The position numbers and the translations under genes were made by a program. Under the pieces are notes generated by a model, which was not told the DNA's origin, ran no database searches, and was given only the letters and a program-made list of their open reading frames with translations. Below, in pieces: positions 36,936 to 45,922 of a stretch of DNA of 64,000 nucleotides. Origin of the DNA: Mycolicibacterium frederiksbergense. Lineage in GTDB: Bacteria > Actinomycetota > Actinomycetes > Mycobacteriales > Mycobacteriaceae. The stretch spans positions 62,001-126,000 of the forward strand of contig NZ_CP038799.1 of NCBI RefSeq assembly GCF_012223425.1, in the 5' to 3' direction. The first letter of the stretch is position 1, and every line of letters begins with the position of its first letter.

Positions 36936-37559
36936 GTGGCTGAATACACACTGCCAGAACTCGATTACGACTATGGCGCGCTGGAGCCCCACATTTCCGG
37001 GCAGATCAACGAGATCCACCACAGCAAGCACCACGCCACCTACGTCAAGGGCCTCAACGACGCCCTGGCCAAGCTCGAAGAAGCCCGCGCCGGCGACGAC
37101 CAGTCGGCGATCTTCCTCAACGAGAAGAACCTCGCCTTCCACCTCGGCGGACACGTCAACCACAGCATCTGGTGGAAGAACCTGTCCCCCAACGGCGGCG
37201 ACAAGCCCGAAGGCGAACTGGCCGCCGCCATCGACGACCAGTTCGGATCCTTCGACAAGTTCCGCGCCCAGTTCACCGCCGCGGCCAACGGCCTGCAGGG
37301 ATCGGGCTGGGCCGTGCTGGGCTACGGCAGCCTGGGCCAGCGCCTGCTGACCTTCCAGCTCTACGACCAGCAGGCCAACGTGCCCCTGGGCATCATCCCG
37401 CTGCTGCAGGTCGACATGTGGGAGCACGCCTTCTACCTGCAGTACAAGAACGTCAAGGCCGACTACGTCAAGGCCTTCTGGAACGTCGTCAACTGGGCCG
37501 ACGTCGCCGACCGCTACGCCAAGGCCACCGCCAACACCGGCGGACTCATCTTCGGCTGA
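36936..37559 (+). CDS. sodA: Superoxide dismutase, Mn type
   Basis: Dismutates superoxide to oxygen and hydrogen peroxide. The 207-residue protein starts at GTG 36936 after GAGAGGA. Metal ligands are H28, H76, D160 and H164 in the segments [23 protein letters not shown] and DMWEHAFY. Position 145 is Gln (LYDQQAN); in M. tuberculosis SodA this residue is His and the enzyme uses iron, so Gln indicates a manganese-dependent form. No signal peptide; mycobacterial SodA is nonetheless found outside the cell. Flanked by two DUF1206 genes. Confidence 0.97.
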   Translation: MAEYTLPELDYDYGALEPHISGQINEIHHSKHHATYVKGLNDALAKLEEARAGDDQSAIFLNEKNLAFHLGGHVNHSIWWKNLSPNGGDKPEGELAAAIDDQFGSFDKFRAQFTAAANGLQGSGWAVLGYGSLGQRLLTFQLYDQQANVPLGIIPLLQVDMWEHAFYLQYKNVKADYVKAFWNVVNWADVADRYAKATANTGGLIFG

Positions 37560-37600
37560 GTCGGGTTTCGCGCGCGTCAAAAACGGGGACACCGCAGTCC

Positions 37601-38419
37601 ATGAACAGAAGCTCCAGCACCGTCCACGGTGCGGTGGACAAGGCGACCGACAACGACGCCTTCCAGTACGCCGCGCGTGCGGGCTACGCAGCGAGTGGAG
37701 TCCTGCACCTGCTGCTGGGCTACATCATCCTGCGGCTGGCCCTGGGCACCGGCGGCAACGCCGACCAGTCCGGGGCGCTGGCGGCCCTGGGCGCGCAGAC
37801 CGGCGGCCAGGTCATGCTGTGGATGGCAACGGTCGGGCTGTTCGCGCTGGGGCTGTGGCATCTGGCCGAGGCGGTCGTGGGCTCCAAGCCCAGCGAGCGC
37901 TCCGGCGACGACGATTCACCAGCGTGGAAGCGTGCCAAGTCGGTGGGCCTGGCGATCGCCAACTTCGCGATCGCCTTGTCCGCCATGCGGTTCGCGACGG
38001 GCTCCGGTCAGTCCAGCGGCCAGCAGAACTCAGGCCTGTCCGGCCAGCTCATGCAGTCCGGCTGGGGTAAGGCACTGCTGATCGCCGTCGGTCTCGGGGT
38101 GCTCGCCGTCGGCGGCTACCACGTCTACAAGGGCGTGACCAAGAAGTTCTTCAAGGATCTGCGGGTATCCGGCGGAACCGGTATCACCGCTGTCGGTGTC
38201 GCCGGATTCGTCGCCAAGGGCCTGGTGCTCGCCGGCGCCGGCATCCTGGTCATCTTCGCCACGCTGCAGGCCGATCCGGCCAAGGCCTCCGGTCTGGACG
38301 CTGCGGTCAAGACGCTGGGCCAGGCCCCGTTCGGCAAGTTCCTGCTCATCCTCGCCGCCCTGGGCATCGCGGCATTCGGCGCGTACAGCTTCGTGCGCAG
38401 CCGCTACGGTCGGCTCTGA
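37601..38419 (+). CDS. DUF1206 membrane protein, copy 2
   Basis: Membrane protein of 272 residues from ATG 37601, 41 bp after sodA and in the same direction, so likely cotranscribed. It repeats the DUF1206 module three times: YAARAGYAASGVLHLLLGYIILRLAL, LMQSGWGKALLIAVGLGVLAVGGYHVYKGVTKKFF and VAKGLVLAGAGILVIFATLQAD. Related to the gene at 35947-36756 on the other side of sodA. Function unknown; linkage to sodA suggests a stress-related membrane role. Confidence 0.87.
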   Translation: MNRSSSTVHGAVDKATDNDAFQYAARAGYAASGVLHLLLGYIILRLALGTGGNADQSGALAALGAQTGGQVMLWMATVGLFALGLWHLAEAVVGSKPSERSGDDDSPAWKRAKSVGLAIANFAIALSAMRFATGSGQSSGQQNSGLSGQLMQSGWGKALLIAVGLGVLAVGGYHVYKGVTKKFFKDLRVSGGTGITAVGVAGFVAKGLVLAGAGILVIFATLQADPAKASGLDAAVKTLGQAPFGKFLLILAALGIAAFGAYSFVRSRYGRL

Positions 38420-38424
38420 CCCGG

Positions 38425-38781
38425 TCAGCTCAGGGCGTCGATGAGCGCCGCCAGCTGCCCGGGTGACACCGCCACCCCGCACTGGCGCCGCAGATCGATC
38501 AGCGGGCGCGCGATGTTCTGCAGATCGAGGAACTCGCCGGGATGCGTGAGGAAATAACCGCGCACCGAGTTCTCGGCATCGACCGTCGACTGACTCCCGG
38601 CCGCCGTGAGCACATCGTTCGCGCCGGGATGGGTGTCCAGGTAACCGCCCGCCTGCCCCAGCACCCCACTGGCGACGGTGGCGAGGTTGCTCGCCGAACA
38701 GGGTGGGGCCGCCGTGGCAGTCGGGGCAGCGATCACGGACGCGGCGAGTCCACCGACGACGAGCATGGCAAACGGTTTCAT
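38425..38781 (-). CDS. Hemophore-like secreted heme-binding protein (Rv0203/Rv1174c type)
   Basis: Secreted protein of 118 residues: signal peptide MKPFAMLVVGGLAASVIAAP with cleavage near TATA-AP, then a helical domain with two Cys (in PPCSASNLATVASGVLGQ and LRRQCGVAVSPG) that likely form a disulfide. The conserved FLTHPGEFLDLQNIARPLIDLRRQCG segment marks the mycobacterial hemophore-related family. Such proteins carry heme from host or environment to membrane transporters. The start is ATG 38781. It sits near other iron genes of the window (ferric ABC transporter, viuB). The family assignment is from remembered motif pattern. Confidence 0.8.
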   Translation of the reverse strand: MKPFAMLVVGGLAASVIAAPTATAAPPCSASNLATVASGVLGQAGGYLDTHPGANDVLTAAGSQSTVDAENSVRGYFLTHPGEFLDLQNIARPLIDLRRQCGVAVSPGQLAALIDALS

Positions 38782-38865
38782 GCGTCGATCCTGCGGCACA
38801 GGCCGCCGCCCTGCACGATCTTGTCGCGAACTGGATATGTCGGTGCACCCGGTTACCGTCGCGCC

Positions 38866-39714
38866 ATGTCGTTTCCCACCCTCGCCCGCCAGGTCGACAT
38901 CCCGGCTCCGAACGGGACTTTTGACGCCGAGAGAGCCGTCGCCGCGGCCATCGATTTCTGCACCGCCCACGACGTCGCCCGGCACACCGGATACTCGGTG
39001 GTGCCGCGGCTGGATCAGGCGTTGCGCATCGCCGCGGCGACCGGCCCGGACCGGCGCTGGCGACGGATGGCCCGCTGGTCGGGGAACAACGATATCGAGG
39101 GGCTGCCCGAGACGGTGCAGCTCACCGATGAGCGTGATGTCCTCTACAACCGGTTCGTGGCCGCCCTTCCCGACGCGGACTGGCTGCCCCCGAACACGGT
39201 GACCTCGGTGAGCCGCTGGGCACGGTTCTCCCCCGCCATGCGCGAAGCCCAGAAATTGGGCCTGGGCTGGATCCTGCCTGTTCAGCGGGAGGTTCTCCTG
39301 GTCCCGATGCCCGCGACCCGCTACGCCGACAGCAGCGCATGCGTGCTGCACTGCGATACCGGCCGGCCGGCCATCGAGTGGTCCGACGGCTCTGGACCGT
39401 TCTATCTGCACGGCACCGAGTTCGACGAAGGCCTGTACCGGGCGGCGCTCGGCGGTGAGCTCTCCCTACCTGCCATGGCCGCCATCCGCAACGCCGATCA
39501 GCGCTCAATCGCCATGCGCTACTTGACGTTCGACGCGGCCGAGACCGCCGGAGCCCGGCTGCTCGACGACAACGTGTACCGGCTGGCACTGCCACCGCGC
39601 ATCGCACGGCACCACGGCACGTTCGCCTACTTCACCCGGGTGGGCGAGAGCCAATCCATCCAGTGGGTGGATCCGCGGGGCAACACACCGGAGGGGTCGA
39701 TGCGCACCCTGTGA
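38866..39714 (+). CDS. Conserved hypothetical protein
   Basis: Soluble protein of 282 residues from ATG 38866 (MSFPTLARQVDIPAPNGTF). No signal peptide or membrane helix. Segments LPPNTVTSVSRWARFSPAMREAQKLGLGW and PVQREVLLVPMPATRYADSSACVLHCDTGRPAIEWSDG followed by FYLHGTEFDEGLY look like a beta-rich domain. I do not recognise a family. Coding support is good: long frame, high third-position GC, a start just past the divergent hemophore gene, and an end 51 bp before the iron transporter operon. Confidence 0.8.
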   Translation: MSFPTLARQVDIPAPNGTFDAERAVAAAIDFCTAHDVARHTGYSVVPRLDQALRIAAATGPDRRWRRMARWSGNNDIEGLPETVQLTDERDVLYNRFVAALPDADWLPPNTVTSVSRWARFSPAMREAQKLGLGWILPVQREVLLVPMPATRYADSSACVLHCDTGRPAIEWSDGSGPFYLHGTEFDEGLYRAALGGELSLPAMAAIRNADQRSIAMRYLTFDAAETAGARLLDDNVYRLALPPRIARHHGTFAYFTRVGESQSIQWVDPRGNTPEGSMRTL

Positions 39715-39723
39715 ATATCGCGG

Positions 39724-39742
39724 GTAGGCCACCCTATCCTTA
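39724..39742 (+). promoter_or_regulatory. IdeR-like iron box upstream of ferric transporter operon
   Basis: GTAGGCCACCCTATCCTTA matches 14 of 19 positions of the IdeR/DtxR consensus TWAGGTWAGSCTWACCTWA. It ends 23 bp before the ATG of the substrate-binding protein, the right place for iron-dependent repression. The left half (TAGG) and right half (CCTTA) are both good. Weak sites like this need experimental or matrix-based confirmation. Confidence 0.5.
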
Positions 39743-39765
39743 TCGGGGGATGAAAGGATTCCTCC

Positions 39766-40782
39766 ATGAAACTCCGGTGGAGCCGCGTTGCCGCGGCGTT
39801 GTCCGTCATCGCCGTCGTCGCCTCGGCGACGGCGTGCTCGTCCGACGACGGGGGCGACGAACTGCTGATCTACAACGCGCAGCACGAATCCCTGACCAAG
39901 GAGTGGATCGACGCGTTCACCGAGGAGACCGGCATCAAGGTCACCTACCGGCAGGGCGGTGACACCGAACTGGGCAACCAGCTGATCGCCGAGGGCGACG
40001 CCTCCCCCGCCGATGTGTTCCTCACCGAGAACTCGCCGGCGATGGCCGCGGTCGAGGACGCCGGGCTGTTCGCCGATGTGGACGCCGCCACCGTCGAGCA
40101 GGTGCCCGCCGAGTACCGTCCCTCGACCAACAAGTGGACCGGCGTCGCCGCGCGCACCACGGTGTTCGTCTACAACACCGAGAAACTGCAGCTCGGCGAG
40201 CTGCCGCGGTCGATCATGGACCTGCAGCAGCCCGAATGGAAGGGCCGCTGGGGCGCGCCGCCGCCCAAAGCGGACTTTCAGGCCATCGTTGCGGCGATGC
40301 TGCAGCTGACCGGCGAACAGGCCACCTCCGCGTGGCTGACCGGGATGAAGACCAACGCCACCCTTCTTCAGGACAACATCGCCACCCTGCGGGCGGTCAA
40401 CGACGGTGAGATCGAGGGCGGGATCATCTACCACTACTACTGGTACCGCGACCAGGCCAAAACCAAGGAGATCAGCGCCAACACCGCGCTGCACTACTTC
40501 CGCAACGAGGATCCGGGCGCATTCATCAGCATCTCCGGTGGCGGCGTGCTGGAGTCGAGCACGAAGAAGGACCAGGCCCAGCAGTTCCTGAAGTACATCA
40601 CCGGCAAGGCCGGACAGGAAGTGCTGGAGAAGGGCACCTCGTTCGAATACCCGGTGGCCAGCGGCGTCCCGGCCAACCCGGCGCTGCCCGCGCTGGACAC
40701 CCTGCAGGCACCGAAGGTCGACCCGTCCACCCTGGACGCGGCCATGGTGACCGACCTGATGACCAAAGCCGGCCTGCTCTAG
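39766..40782 (+). CDS. fbpA: Ferric iron ABC transporter substrate-binding lipoprotein
   Basis: Periplasmic-type binding protein of 338 residues anchored by a lipobox (ASATACSSDD; Cys at about 25). After the signal peptide comes DELLIYNAQHESLTKEWIDAFTEETGIKVTYRQGGDTELGNQLIAEG, the typical start of FbpA-like iron-binding proteins. Iron-ligating Tyr residues are plausible in the YHYYWYRDQA segment. First gene of an operon with a permease and ATPase; an IdeR-like box precedes it. Ligand may be free ferric iron or a simple chelate. Confidence 0.92.
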   Translation: MKLRWSRVAAALSVIAVVASATACSSDDGGDELLIYNAQHESLTKEWIDAFTEETGIKVTYRQGGDTELGNQLIAEGDASPADVFLTENSPAMAAVEDAGLFADVDAATVEQVPAEYRPSTNKWTGVAARTTVFVYNTEKLQLGELPRSIMDLQQPEWKGRWGAPPPKADFQAIVAAMLQLTGEQATSAWLTGMKTNATLLQDNIATLRAVNDGEIEGGIIYHYYWYRDQAKTKEISANTALHYFRNEDPGAFISISGGGVLESSTKKDQAQQFLKYITGKAGQEVLEKGTSFEYPVASGVPANPALPALDTLQAPKVDPSTLDAAMVTDLMTKAGLL

Positions 40783-42345
40783 GTGGTCTCCACCCAGCCC
40801 GACCGCCCGACCGCCCGACCGCGACCACCCGCCCGGCCGGGGCCCTTGCTGACCGGGGGGATCGGTCTGCTGGTCGCGGTGACCTTCGTGCCGCTGGGCT
40901 ATGTCGCGTGGGCGGTGATCAGCACCGGTCCGACCCGCATCTACGAACTGGTGGTGCGGCCCCGGGTGGCCGAGCTGCTGTTCAACACCGTGGGGCTGGT
41001 GGTGGTGACCGTGCCGCTGTGCGTGGCCCTCGGCATCGGGGCGGCCTGGCTGGTCGAGCGCACCGATGTCGCCGGCGCCGCGGTGTGGCGACCGCTGCTG
41101 GTCGCCCCGCTGGCGGTGCCCGCCTTCATCAACAGTTATGCCTGGGTCAGTGTGTGGCCGACGCTGCACGGGTTCGGCGCCGGCGTCCTCGTCGCCACCC
41201 TGTCGTACTTCCCGTTCGTGTTCCTGCCCGCCGCGGCGACGTTGCGCCGGCTGGACCCGTCCATCGAGGAGTCGGCGCGGGCGCTGGGTTCGGGCACCGT
41301 GGGCATCTTCTTCCGGGTGGTGCTGCCGCAGTTGCGGCTGGCCGTTCTCGGCGGTGGGCTGCTGATCGGGGTGCACCTGCTCGCCGAGTACGGTGCGTTC
41401 GCGATGCTGCGCTTCTCGACGTTCACCACCGCCATCTTCGAGCAGTTCCAGGCGACGTTCGACGGTGCCGCCGGCGCCACCCTGGCCGGTGTGCTGGTGC
41501 TGCTGTGCCTGATGCTGTTGTTGAGCGAGGCGCTGCTGCGCGGCAACGCCCGATTCGCCAGGATCGGATCCGGCGCGCCACGCGCGGCGACCCCGATTCG
41601 CTTGCGCGCGGCGAACATTCCGGCCACGGCCGGTCTGGCCGCGCTCACCGTGCTGGCGCTGGGCGTACCGGTCTGGACACTGCTGCGCTGGCTGTGGATC
41701 GGCGGCACCGAGGTCTGGGAGATCGCCGATCTGAGCGAGGCACTGGGCCAGACCGCGGTGCTGGCCGCGGTGGCTGCCGCGCTCACCACCGTGGCGGCGT
41801 TCCCCTTCGCCTGGCTCGCGGTTCGCTACAGCGGCGTATTCGCCCGGACGGTCGAGGGCGCCAACTTCGTCACCAGTTCCATGCCCGGCATCGTCACCGC
41901 GCTCGCGCTGGTCACCGTGGCCATCCGGTTCGCTCCCCCGCTGTATCAGACCGCGGCACTGGTGTTGTGTGCCTACGTGCTGATGTTCCTGCCACGTTCC
42001 CTGGTGAGCCTGCGCTCGGGTCTGGCTCAGGTGCCGCCCGGACTGGAGGAGGCGTCACGTTCGCTGGGGGTGTCACCGGCGCGTAGCTTCGTGCGGATCA
42101 CCTTGCGGCTCACCGCACCCGCGGCCGGTGCGGGTGCGGCGCTGGTGTTCGTCGCCGTGGCCACCGAACTGACCGCCACCCTGCTGCTCGCGCCGACCGG
42201 CACCAGGACGCTGGCGATGCGGTTCTGGTCGCTGTCGAGCGAACTCGACTATGCGGCCGCGGCGCCGTACGCACTGGTGCTGGTCTCGTTGTCGATCCCG
42301 GTGACGGTGGCCCTGTTCCGGCAAGCCACGCGGGGGACGTCATGA
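40783..42345 (+). CDS. fbpB: Ferric iron ABC transporter permease (FbpB type)
   Basis: Membrane permease of 520 residues with two fused permease halves, about 12 helices. Each half has the EAA loop: EESARALGSGTVGIFFRVVLPQLR and EEASRSLGVSPARSFVRITLRLT. The start is GTG 40783, immediately after the fbpA stop. It overlaps the ATPase gene by 4 bp. The pattern matches iron(III) transporters of the FbpB/SfuB family. Confidence 0.93.
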   Translation: MVSTQPDRPTARPRPPARPGPLLTGGIGLLVAVTFVPLGYVAWAVISTGPTRIYELVVRPRVAELLFNTVGLVVVTVPLCVALGIGAAWLVERTDVAGAAVWRPLLVAPLAVPAFINSYAWVSVWPTLHGFGAGVLVATLSYFPFVFLPAAATLRRLDPSIEESARALGSGTVGIFFRVVLPQLRLAVLGGGLLIGVHLLAEYGAFAMLRFSTFTTAIFEQFQATFDGAAGATLAGVLVLLCLMLLLSEALLRGNARFARIGSGAPRAATPIRLRAANIPATAGLAALTVLALGVPVWTLLRWLWIGGTEVWEIADLSEALGQTAVLAAVAAALTTVAAFPFAWLAVRYSGVFARTVEGANFVTSSMPGIVTALALVTVAIRFAPPLYQTAALVLCAYVLMFLPRSLVSLRSGLAQVPPGLEEASRSLGVSPARSFVRITLRLTAPAAGAGAALVFVAVATELTATLLLAPTGTRTLAMRFWSLSSELDYAAAAPYALVLVSLSIPVTVALFRQATRGTS

Positions 42346-43400
42346 GCGAGCACGCCCTGGCTGTCGAGGGCCTGACCAAGACGTTCACCGATCACCCGGT
42401 GCTCGACGGCGTAAACCTGACACTCACCCCGGGCAGTATCACCGCCGTCGTCGGCGCGTCGGGCTGCGGCAAGACCACCCTGCTGCGACTGGTCGCCGGG
42501 TTCGAGGTACCCGACGCCGGCACCATCGACATCGGAGGGCGACGCGTCGCCTCCGCGTCGAGCAGCCTTGCCCCGCACCGCCGTTCCGTCGGCTACGTCG
42601 CACAGGACGGCGCCCTGTTCCCGCACCTGAGTGTCGGCGCCAACATCGCCTACGGACTCCCCGGCCGCGCCCACAGCGCAGCGGTTGCGGCCCGTGTGGC
42701 CGAACTCCTCGACACCGTGTCGCTGCAACCTTCTTTCGCGACACGACGTCCCCATGAACTGTCCGGCGGCCAGCAGCAGCGCGTCGCACTGGCCCGCGCC
42801 ATGGCACGGCAACCGGCCCTGATGCTGCTCGATGAACCGTTCTCCGCCCTCGACACCGGACTGCGTGCCGCGACCCGCAAGGCGGTCACGAAGGTGCTCA
42901 ACGACACCGGCGTCACCACCCTGCTGGTGACCCACGATCAGGGCGAGGCGCTGTCGATCGCCGATCAGGTCGCCGTCATGCGCGACGGGCGGTTCACCGC
43001 TGTCGGCACCCCCCAACAGGTCTACCGCAGACCCGCCGACCGGTTCACCGCCGAGTTCCTCGGCGATTGCGTGTTCCTGCCGTGCACCGTGCGTGCCGGG
43101 TCCGCCGAATGTGTGCTGGGCCCGATCCCGTTGGTCGCTCCGGCCCCCGACGGTCCCGCCACGTTGATGTTGCGGCCCGAGCAGCTGGTCGCCGTCGAGA
43201 TCACCGATGCCGCAGCGGCGCCGGGGCCCGGGATCGGCATCGTGGTGTCCACCGAGTTCCTCGGTCACGACGTGCTGCTCACCATCGATGCCGGGGGTGA
43301 CACCCCGCCGATCACCGTGCGTCAGCACAGCATCGCACCACCGGAGGAATCCGCGAAGGTTCGCATCGAGATACTCGGTGGCGGCCTGGTGTTGCCGTGA
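42342..43400 (+). CDS. fbpC: Ferric iron ABC transporter ATPase (FbpC type)
   Basis: ATPase of 352 residues: Walker A GASGCGKTT, Q-loop YVAQDGALFPHLSVG, signature LSGGQQQRVALARAM, Walker B LMLLDEPFSALD, H-loop LLVTHDQGEALS, and a C-terminal TOBE-like domain. It overlaps the permease gene (4 bp) and the next gene (4 bp, GTGA), so four proteins are translationally coupled. Together with fbpA and fbpB it forms a complete importer. Confidence 0.95.
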   Translation: MSEHALAVEGLTKTFTDHPVLDGVNLTLTPGSITAVVGASGCGKTTLLRLVAGFEVPDAGTIDIGGRRVASASSSLAPHRRSVGYVAQDGALFPHLSVGANIAYGLPGRAHSAAVAARVAELLDTVSLQPSFATRRPHELSGGQQQRVALARAMARQPALMLLDEPFSALDTGLRAATRKAVTKVLNDTGVTTLLVTHDQGEALSIADQVAVMRDGRFTAVGTPQQVYRRPADRFTAEFLGDCVFLPCTVRAGSAECVLGPIPLVAPAPDGPATLMLRPEQLVAVEITDAAAAPGPGIGIVVSTEFLGHDVLLTIDAGGDTPPITVRQHSIAPPEESAKVRIEILGGGLVLP

Positions 43401-45922
43401 GCCACGTCGTCGCGCACCTGCGGGCCCACGGTGAACGGCCCGCGGTACACACCGCCGAGCAGACGCTGAGCTACCGACAGCTCGCCGACCGGGTCGACTG
43501 CGCCACAACCGAGTTCGCCGGTGACCGGAAACTGATCCTGCTCGAAACACACAACGATATCGCCACGCTGGTGCATTACCTCGGCGCCATCGCCGGCGGA
43601 CATGTCGTGCTGCCGGTGCCGCCCGGCAGTGACCACGCGGATCTACTGGCAACCTATCGTCCCGATATCGTCATCGACGCCGACGGGGTGCGCCGCCGCG
43701 GCGCCCAGCACCATGACCTGCACCCTGACCTGGCACTGCTGTTGTCCACCTCCGGAAGCACCGGCTCACCGAAACTCGTCCGGCTGTCGGCGGCCAATCT
43801 GCTGGCCAACGCCGAATCCATCGCCGAGTACCTCGACATCAGCGATACTGACTGCGCTGCAACGACATTACCGATGTCGTACTGCTACGGGTTGTCGGTC
43901 ATCCACAGTCATCTGCTGCGCGGGGCGGCGTTGATCCTCACCGATCTCTCGGTCATCGACGACGCGTTCTGGGAGCTGTTCGGTCGCCATCAGGGCACCT
44001 CGTTCGCGGGCGTGCCCTATACCTTCGATCTGCTGGATCGGATCGGCTTCGACACGATGAGCCTGCCGCACCTGCGCTACATCACCCAGGCCGGCGGACG
44101 CCTGGAACCCGCCCGGGTACGCCAGTTCGCCGCGCTCGGACAGCGCCGCGGCTGGCAGCTGTTCGTCATGTACGGAGCCACCGAGGCGACCGCCCGAATG
44201 GCATACCTGCCACCAGAACTCGCCGGCACCCGAGCCGAGGCGATCGGCCGGCCCATTCCTGGCGGGCACCTGTGGATAGACGCACCCGACGGCGAAATCG
44301 GGGAACTCGTCTACCAGGGACCCAATGTGATGATGGGCTACGCCCGCGACGCCGCCGACCTCTCGGCAGCTGCCGACACCGACGAATTGCGCACCGGCGA
44401 TCTGGCCCGACGCGGAGACGACGGACTCTTCGAAGTCGTGGGCCGCGCCAACCGGTTCGCCAAGCTGTTCGGACTGCGCATCGATCTGCAGCGGGTGGAG
44501 TCGGCCCTGCGCGAACGCGGTATCGCCGCGCTGTGCACCGACGACGACGACACTCTCGTCACCGCCACCACCCACGACGCGCAGACGGTGCGCGGGGCCG
44601 TCACCGAGATCACCGGGCTGCCCGCCGGATCGGTGCGGGCCGTCACCGTCGACGAGCTGCCGATGCTGTCCTCGGGCAAACCCGACTATCCCGCGGTGCG
44701 TGCGCTGCGCCCCGAGCCGGCCGCCGCGACCGCACTGCGCGGCGTTTTCGCCGACGTGCTGCACCTGGACCCCGCCCACATCGACTCCCGCGCCAGCTTC
44801 GTGGATCTGGGCGGCAATTCGCTGAGCTACGTGACGATGTCGGTGCGCATCGAACGGGTACTGCACGAGCTTCCGCCCGATTGGCATCGGCTGCCGCTGC
44901 GCGACCTGGAGCAGCTCACCACCCGCAAGCGCCGCTGGACCTCCACACTGGAAACCAGCGTGGCGCTGCGTGCCCTCGCGATCGTGCTCATCGTCGGATC
45001 CCATGCCGAACTGTTCGAGATGTGGGGCGGCGCGCACATCCTGCTCGGTGTCGCCGGCTACAACTTCGGCCGGTTCTGCCTGACCTCCGTGCCGCGCCGG
45101 GACCGGGTCCGACACCTGCGCAGCACGATCGCCTGGATCGCGCTGCCCGCGATCGCCTGGGTGGCGATCACCATGACCTTCAGCGATGACTACGGCTGGT
45201 CGAATCTGTTGCTGGCCAACAAGATCTTCGGCCCTTTCGACAGCATGACCGCGGGCCGGCTGTGGTTCATCGAAGTGCTGGTGTGGATCCTGGTGCTGTT
45301 GCCCCTGCTGCTCTGGGTGCCCGCCGTGGACCGGCTGGAGCGCCGCCGTCCGTTCACGTTCGCGCTAGTGTTTCTGGCCGCGGGAGTCGCCCTGCGTTAC
45401 GACGCCCCGGGTCCCGACATGGGCAAAGATGCCTGGTTCAGCATGCTGGCGTTCTGGTTCTTCGCCGTCGGCTGGGCCGTCGCGAAATCATCGAGCGCCT
45501 GGCAGCGTGCCGCCATCACCGCACTGCTCGCGGTCGGCCTCTACGGCTACTTCGGTGACCCTGTCCGGGAAGCGTTGGTCTTCGCCGGGATTGCGGTGAT
45601 GATCTGGTTGCCGTCGATCCGCTGTCCGGTGCTGCTGACCGGAGTGGTGGCCGCCCTGGCCGACGCCTCGCTGTACATCTACCTGACCCACTTCCAGGTC
45701 TATCCGCTGTTCGGCGAGCACCGGCTGCTCGGAGTGCTGGCCGCGCTGGCGTTCGGAGTCGTGCTGGCCCAGGCGATGACGCGGTTGCGTCACCGCTGCG
45801 CGATGATGCCTTCCTGGACCAGGGTGGCGGCGATCACGCCGTCGGCGCGCACGAGCGACGCGGTCATCACGCCGCGCCCACGGGAGGCCGCCGGGGACCG
45901 GGATTCCAGCAGATTCCACTGA
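43397..45922 (+). CDS. AMP-ligase / carrier protein / membrane acyltransferase fusion
   Basis: Multidomain protein of 841 residues from GTG 43397. Residues 1-420: adenylate-forming domain with LLSTSGSTGSPKLVRLS (about 116-130), YGATEATARMAYLPPE, TGDLARRGDDGLFEVVGRANRFAKLFG and the final catalytic Lys in LSSGKPDYPAV. About 440-505: carrier domain with the phosphopantetheine Ser475 in DLGGNSLSYVTM. About 515-800: about nine helices resembling acyltransferase-3, with LRALAIVLIVGSHAE (His), LWFIEVLVWILVL and ASLYIYLTHFQVYP. The architecture suggests activation, tethering and membrane transfer of an acyl or amino-acid group. It is translationally coupled to the iron transporter. The last ~44 residues lie antisense to tesB and may be an artefact. 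Confidence 0.85.
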   Translation: MSHVVAHLRAHGERPAVHTAEQTLSYRQLADRVDCATTEFAGDRKLILLETHNDIATLVHYLGAIAGGHVVLPVPPGSDHADLLATYRPDIVIDADGVRRRGAQHHDLHPDLALLLSTSGSTGSPKLVRLSAANLLANAESIAEYLDISDTDCAATTLPMSYCYGLSVIHSHLLRGAALILTDLSVIDDAFWELFGRHQGTSFAGVPYTFDLLDRIGFDTMSLPHLRYITQAGGRLEPARVRQFAALGQRRGWQLFVMYGATEATARMAYLPPELAGTRAEAIGRPIPGGHLWIDAPDGEIGELVYQGPNVMMGYARDAADLSAAADTDELRTGDLARRGDDGLFEVVGRANRFAKLFGLRIDLQRVESALRERGIAALCTDDDDTLVTATTHDAQTVRGAVTEITGLPAGSVRAVTVDELPMLSSGKPDYPAVRALRPEPAAATALRGVFADVLHLDPAHIDSRASFVDLGGNSLSYVTMSVRIERVLHELPPDWHRLPLRDLEQLTTRKRRWTSTLETSVALRALAIVLIVGSHAELFEMWGGAHILLGVAGYNFGRFCLTSVPRRDRVRHLRSTIAWIALPAIAWVAITMTFSDDYGWSNLLLANKIFGPFDSMTAGRLWFIEVLVWILVLLPLLLWVPAVDRLERRRPFTFALVFLAAGVALRYDAPGPDMGKDAWFSMLAFWFFAVGWAVAKSSSAWQRAAITALLAVGLYGYFGDPVREALVFAGIAVMIWLPSIRCPVLLTGVVAALADASLYIYLTHFQVYPLFGEHRLLGVLAALAFGVVLAQAMTRLRHRCAMMPSWTRVAAITPSARTSDAVITPRPREAAGDRDSSRFH

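Noticed and set aside
39505..41376. Minus-strand open frame of about 620 codons
   Set aside because: Covers fbpA and fbpB in reverse; Gln/His/Arg/Gly-rich, no domain.
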